25,119 bases of DNA. Source: Hypholoma sublateritium FD-334 SS-4. Its lineage: Eukaryota; Basidiomycota; Agaricomycetes; Agaricales; Strophariaceae. Positions 21,001 to 25,119 of the stretch are shown piece after piece. Under the pieces are notes generated by a model. That model made no database searches. It saw only the letters and a list, made by a program, of their open reading frames with translations, and was not told the DNA's origin. The position numbers were made by a program, and so were the translations under genes. Location: NCBI GenBank assembly GCA_000827495.1, contig KN817754.1, forward strand, positions 1-25,119, read 5' to 3'. Numbering within the stretch: the first letter of the stretch is position 1; every line of letters begins with the position of its first letter.

Positions 21001-23368
21001 CAAAGTTCGGAATGGGATGACATCAAGCTTAGGCTGCTGTCGAACCTCGCAGACTGCCTAATGGATCGTTACCACCGTCTCGGGGACGTGGCCGACCATA
21101 ACCGAAGTTGCCTTGCGATGACGACTGCTCGCGATCTTGCACACAGTCTCNGGAATCTTGCAGACGCTGCTGCTCTCGACAANAAAATTGGCGTCGTGTT
21201 GATGAATCGAACCACCATATCTTCAAGTTCAATGGATCTTACCGAATCTATTGAATTTTACAAGACCCGTATTGNGGAATCAACGTATGATGCCAGCGCN
21301 CTCGATCTATGTGGTCTGGCCGTTTCCGTGATAAATCGATTCCAAGTGACCAATGACGTTCAGGACTTACACCTTGCCGTCGAGCTGATCAACATGGCCT
21401 TAACGAAGTCGGACGACCTTGAACCCATAAATCGAGCTTACATTCTGAACCGGCATGGTCTCGTTTCTTCGATGCGCTTTGTACATTTCCATGAAGCGGA
21501 AGACATCGATANGGGTATTGCATCCCTCAAAGCAGCTGANGAATTAACACCAGAGCTCGATCCGAGCAAACCNCAGCGACAACTCACTCTCGGCTGGTGG
21601 CTTCCAGTCCGTTTTCATTTGTTAGGCGACGATCAAGATCTCAACGACGCATTCACATACCTTGCATCATGCGCGTCCTCTGAGATCAGTTCCGTCTACC
21701 AGCGATTTCGTGCGGCGTCTATATGGGCGCGCTGGATCGTGATGTTTAAACGAGGAAGTCCATTAGCCGCATACTCCCTTGCCATGGAACTTCTTCCTCA
21801 ACTCGCGTCGCTTGGGCTCTCCATTCCCAACCGCCACATCCGCCTTCTCGGAGTGCGTGACGTCCTGGTAGACGCNGTCGCGGCTGCTATCAACGNCGGG
21901 AAACATGGTGTNGCAATCGAGTGGCTAGAAATGGGGCGTGGCATCGTTTGGGGCCAACTGTATGCTCTGCGTACGCCCGTAACTGATCTCCAAACTGCTT
22001 ATCCAGACCTCGCGGACCAGNTGCAATGTTTGTCGGAACANTTGGATCAAGTTACGCAATGTTCGTCTTTGGAAGAGAATTCAATCGAAACATCCACGCC
22101 ACGATATCACGATTTGGCTCACGANCGTGACGAGATTATTGCTAAGGTGCGAAAACTAGAAGGTTTCAGCGAGTTCNTACGGCCTCGTAGACTTGACGAT
22201 CTTCTTCAAGNGGCTCAATCTGGACCTGTTATCGTTGTCAATATCAGTAAATCTAGATGCGACGCAATTGCTCTGATGCCTGGTTCGCACCTGATTCATA
22301 TTCCACTTGAGCAATTCAGCGCTGCCGATGCCGTGAACCTGGCTGATACNCTGCAAGATCTACTTNTTCGTCACGGAAAAGTAACCTCGAATAGACGTGG
22401 CCGCCTTCGCCAATCTCTGTCGAAAAATCGTAAGATTGATCCCGAAATAGAGTTCGAGGAAATCCTTTCCAAGCTATGGACCTGCGTCGCAAAGCCNGTC
22501 TTGGATGGCCTGAATATCAAGGTATGTTTATACGACCAATTGCAATATATCCCATAGCTCATTCCCATCATAGACACCTTTATCTGAAGATTTACCACGC
22601 TTGTGGTGGTGTCTCACCGGTNTCCTGTCCTTCCTTCCGGTCCATGCCGCCGGGATGTATAGGAAGCGAGATACCCTGGGATCGAAGTTATCTGATTTCG
22701 TTGTTTCNTCGTATATTCCATCCATCTCCTCTTTACTCAACATTCCGAGCNCGAGAGTCNCACCCAACCCACAACTTATGACGATCGGCCTTCCGCAGGA
22801 ATCCAAGCTTCCTAAAGTGGTCGAAGAAATCGACAATATCACTCGCATTGTTCGGGGCTACCGTACGCTGAATCTACGGGACTCAGAAGCCACAGTTCAG
22901 AACGTCGTCGCTGGGATGAAGACTTCAAGCTATGTGCACTTTGCGTGCCATGGAATTCAGGTTCCATCAAATCCCATCGAAAGTGCACTCCTGCTTGCTT
23001 CCGACTCGAAATTACCTCTCTCCGAAATCACCGCTTTGAAATTGGCACATGGCGAACTGGCATTTCTGTCTGCTTGCCAGACTGCGACGGGCGACAACCT
23101 TCTTCCCGAGGAATCGGTGCACCTGGCTGCGGGAATGCTCTCCGCTGGATACCGCTCTGTTATTGGGACCATGTGGTCTATTTTTGACGAGGACGCACCT
23201 GTCATCGCCAAAGAATTCTACGGCCATATATTCAACAGTAGTGATGGTCCCGTAGATACTACTCAAAGTGCATATGCGTTGGACCACGCTGTCAAGGTTC
23301 TACGCGCCGAAGGCGCATCAAGGAAATCTTTCTTTTCATGGGTGCCATTCNTTCATTTTGGTATCTGA
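18023..23368 (+). CDS. C2-like/TPR/CHAT-domain protease
   Basis: Spliced model join(18023..18078, 18145..18158, 18212..18362, 18425..18552, 18604..18726, 18776..22521, 22574..23368), 1670 residues, introns 49-66 nt; exon 2 is only 14 nt. ATG 18023 has strong context (A at -3, G at +4); ATG 18071 is in frame and would remove 16 residues. Residues about 17-155 look like a C2-type beta domain (DIKFQPKLRGLTEQESVVAT, TLSISIFVVDTAQ, ISVDVAQIAQ). Residues about 160-1270 are degenerate tetratricopeptide repeats (LNYLGHAFFSQSEGL, THLGRAYLGRF). The CHAT domain occupies about 1300-1670: WWCLTG, LSFLPVHAAG, HFACHG with catalytic His about 1532, LSACQTATGD with catalytic Cys about 1574, and SVIGTMWSIFDEDAP. 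CHAT is a caspase-like Cys protease fold, so the protein is probably a sensor-protease of the cytosol. About 40 single Ns occur but never break the frame. Confidence 0.88.
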
Positions 23369-23458
23369 TTCTTCATTTATATTTGCAACACGTACATACA
23401 TACATACACGGTACATATAACTCATTCTGTTGTTCTGCCCTCCGGCTTATACAACACT
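23369..23458. other. Short convergent intergenic spacer
   Basis: Ninety bases separate the stop codons of the CHAT gene (+) and the FAD monooxygenase gene (-). It contains a catacata microrepeat at about 23396-23410. The 3' untranslated regions of the two genes probably overlap. Confidence 0.6.
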
Positions 23459-25119
23459 TCAAGTTGTAGTCGCGGCTTCTGCCCCAGAACTAGTCGAGTC
23501 TTTTGCATCAGACACGTCCCCGCCGCCATCACCAAACGCAGACTCCAGCATCTCCACCGCACGGCGCTGATCATCATCAGCTGAAGAGTCCCACACCCAG
23601 TCCCACGCGGATATCATGCCCTGAAACGACGCCCGCAGCTTATCCAGCGGCACGCCTGTATCACCCTCCACAACGCGCTCGAAATCTGGCCCGACAAGCT
23701 CTGTGACAAATCCGGCTTCGCGNGCGAGGCCAAGCACGCGGTTCGCCACAGGGCACCGGATGGCGCTGTATATTTCGGAGATGCGTGGGATGGTGGCGGC
23801 GGTGCTGAGGCGGTGTGAGAGGAGCGCAGCGAGGACATATACATCCTAAGGGGACATCAGCATACAAGGTGATGATGGGCACGAGGACTCACGTCAAACG
23901 CCTGTCCTGCGCCGGCGCCTTGGTGTGGGGTCATCCCGTGGGCCTAAATATAAGANATGTATACTTATGATGAAATACAGACCATGTCATTTAACTTACG
24001 GCGTCGCCGACGAGTACCACGCGCGCGTGCGCATATTTTTCTAATGGAATCAGTGTCATCAACGCCCATTTACTTGGGTGTTCAATACACTGACACGGCG
24101 TTCATCAATGAAGAGAAATGTCTCCATAAGTCATGGAATACTCACCTCGACAAGAGATCGTACCTCCGGATCCCAGCCAACAAAAAGAGATTGCACTTCC
24201 TCCCTATCACACATTGTTGTTGTTGGCAGTGGATGACCAAGGCCTTCCTTTGTGAGGTCCGTATTGACTGCAATGACNTTCACTGCACCGTCGTGCGGAA
24301 GGGGGTAGCAGATTACATGCTACCAGGATAGTTCTANGACCGAGTGAACAGACGTATGAATATGGAGATACCTTTAGCTTTCCAGCGTACTTGGCGATGA
24401 AGNCATTTCGTAGATTATTATTGGTAATTTGTAGAACATGTAGACTTACCATCATAGGCGTTGTGATGGCCCGATGCCCAGGAAACCGCGCGGCCAATTT
24501 ATTGAAAGGTACAAGGCCGCGATAGGCATACGTCCCGGACCACACTGGGTCGCCTAATTGTAGGCCATCTGGAAGAGGTACAGCCACAGCGTGTTTCTCG
24601 AGGAACTTGCGTCGGACGGTAGATCGGATACCATCAGCGCCGACAAGCAAGTCGCATGTTGCTGTAGTCCCATCGGTGAAGTGAAGCCTGGCCTGACTGT
24701 CTGTTTCCTCGTATGTCATCAATCGATGGGAGAGGTGCACACGTCCGGCTGGTTGCACTGCAAGTAGACTTTGCTGAAGCGCCTTGCGATGTAGGCGAAT
24801 AGTGCCTCCTATTGTAACCGAAAGCCCACAATGAGATGATTGATTGAAAGAGACAGCGAGCGCTGCGCAGGTGCGCACCATTTGACATAAAATCCATGAT
24901 ATGGAATCCNTCATGCTGATCTGCCTTTCGTATCTCAAAGACCAACCCTGTGAGTGTTTGAATATAAACCGTTGGCGTATGCATATGAGTTTCCTATAAG
25001 GCAGGACCCTCACTGGACGTGTAATCGGGAACGTGTGGCAAGAAGTGGACGAGCGTATCGGACAAGCTCAGCGCCTTCATGATGCTCCATGTGCGTGGCC
25101 ATATGTTGATTCCTGCACC
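23459..25119 (-). CDS. FAD-dependent monooxygenase, salicylate-hydroxylase-like (5' partial)
   Basis: Spliced model complement(join(23459..23845, 23893..23943, 24000..24089, 24146..24319, 24372..24389, 24450..24808, 24879..24947, 25014..>25119)), 417 residues visible. All introns are 47-70 nt with GT..AG ends and phases agree; exon 24372-24389 is only 18 nt. The 5' end, with the first FAD-binding glycine motif, lies beyond the window. Visible motifs in order: GAGINIWPRTW, TIRLHRKALQQSLL, CDLLVGADGIRS (NAD(P)H/FAD GD motif), GTYAYRGLVPF, CIEHPSKWAL and VVLVGDAAHGMTPHQGAGAGQ (second FAD-binding motif). These place it in the class A flavin hydroxylases resembling salicylate 1-monooxygenase, which use NAD(P)H and O2 to hydroxylate aromatic acids; the real substrate cannot be read. 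The C-terminus is long and acidic/Ser-Ala rich. Four Ns fall in exons or introns without breaking frames. Confidence 0.88.

Noticed and set aside
23369..23458. Possible shared regulation of the CHAT and monooxygenase genes
   Set aside because: The genes converge tail to tail, so they do not share a promoter, and nothing ties the enzyme to the protease.
1..25119. tRNA, rRNA, CRISPR, telomere repeats or LTR retrotransposons
   Set aside because: No tRNA box pattern, no regular spaced repeats, no telomeric TTAGGG-type array, and no reverse transcriptase or paired long terminal repeats were seen by eye.

Overview
The window reads as nuclear DNA of a filamentous basidiomycete, most likely an agaricomycete (inference). 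Its genes carry many short introns of about 46-71 nt with GT..AG ends. The protein families (HET, C2-TPR-CHAT, FunK1-like kinase, Harbinger with a DUF6818-type partner) are typical of Agaricomycetes. No bacterial features, tRNA, rRNA or CRISPR array were seen. All gene models below were spliced by eye from reading frames, splice sites and family motifs.

Layout. 1-1804: N-containing sequence with unidentified, probably broken coding fragments. 1805-5802: a complete PIF/Harbinger-type DNA transposon, 3992 bp (1808-5799), with 27-bp terminal inverted repeats (24/27 matching) and an ATT duplication on both sides. It carries a DUF6818-like DNA-binding protein gene (+) and a DDE transposase gene (-), tail to tail. 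5803-6685: intergenic. 6686-8975 (-): a four-exon HET-domain gene. 8976-9700: no convincing gene. 9700-15238 (-): remains of at least three FunK1-like fungal kinase gene copies, each broken differently. 10.2-12.3 kb and 15.4-17.9 kb: GC-rich, tandemly and dispersedly repeated, degenerate sequence. 18023-23368 (+): a seven-exon gene for a roughly 1670-residue C2-like/TPR/CHAT protease with its His-Cys dyad present. 23459-25119 (-): a salicylate-hydroxylase-like FAD monooxygenase in eight visible exons, its 5' end outside the window.

How it fits together. HET and CHAT proteins belong to families linked to fungal non-self recognition and regulated cell death. FunK1-like kinases are expanded and unstable in Agaricomycetes. 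Together with the intact-looking transposon and decaying repeats, this looks like a fast-evolving accessory region rather than a metabolic cluster. The best candidate for an under-described system is the C2-TPR-CHAT gene, an architectural parallel of bacterial TPR-CHAT proteases. No gasdermin-like or other obvious substrate gene was recognised beside it.
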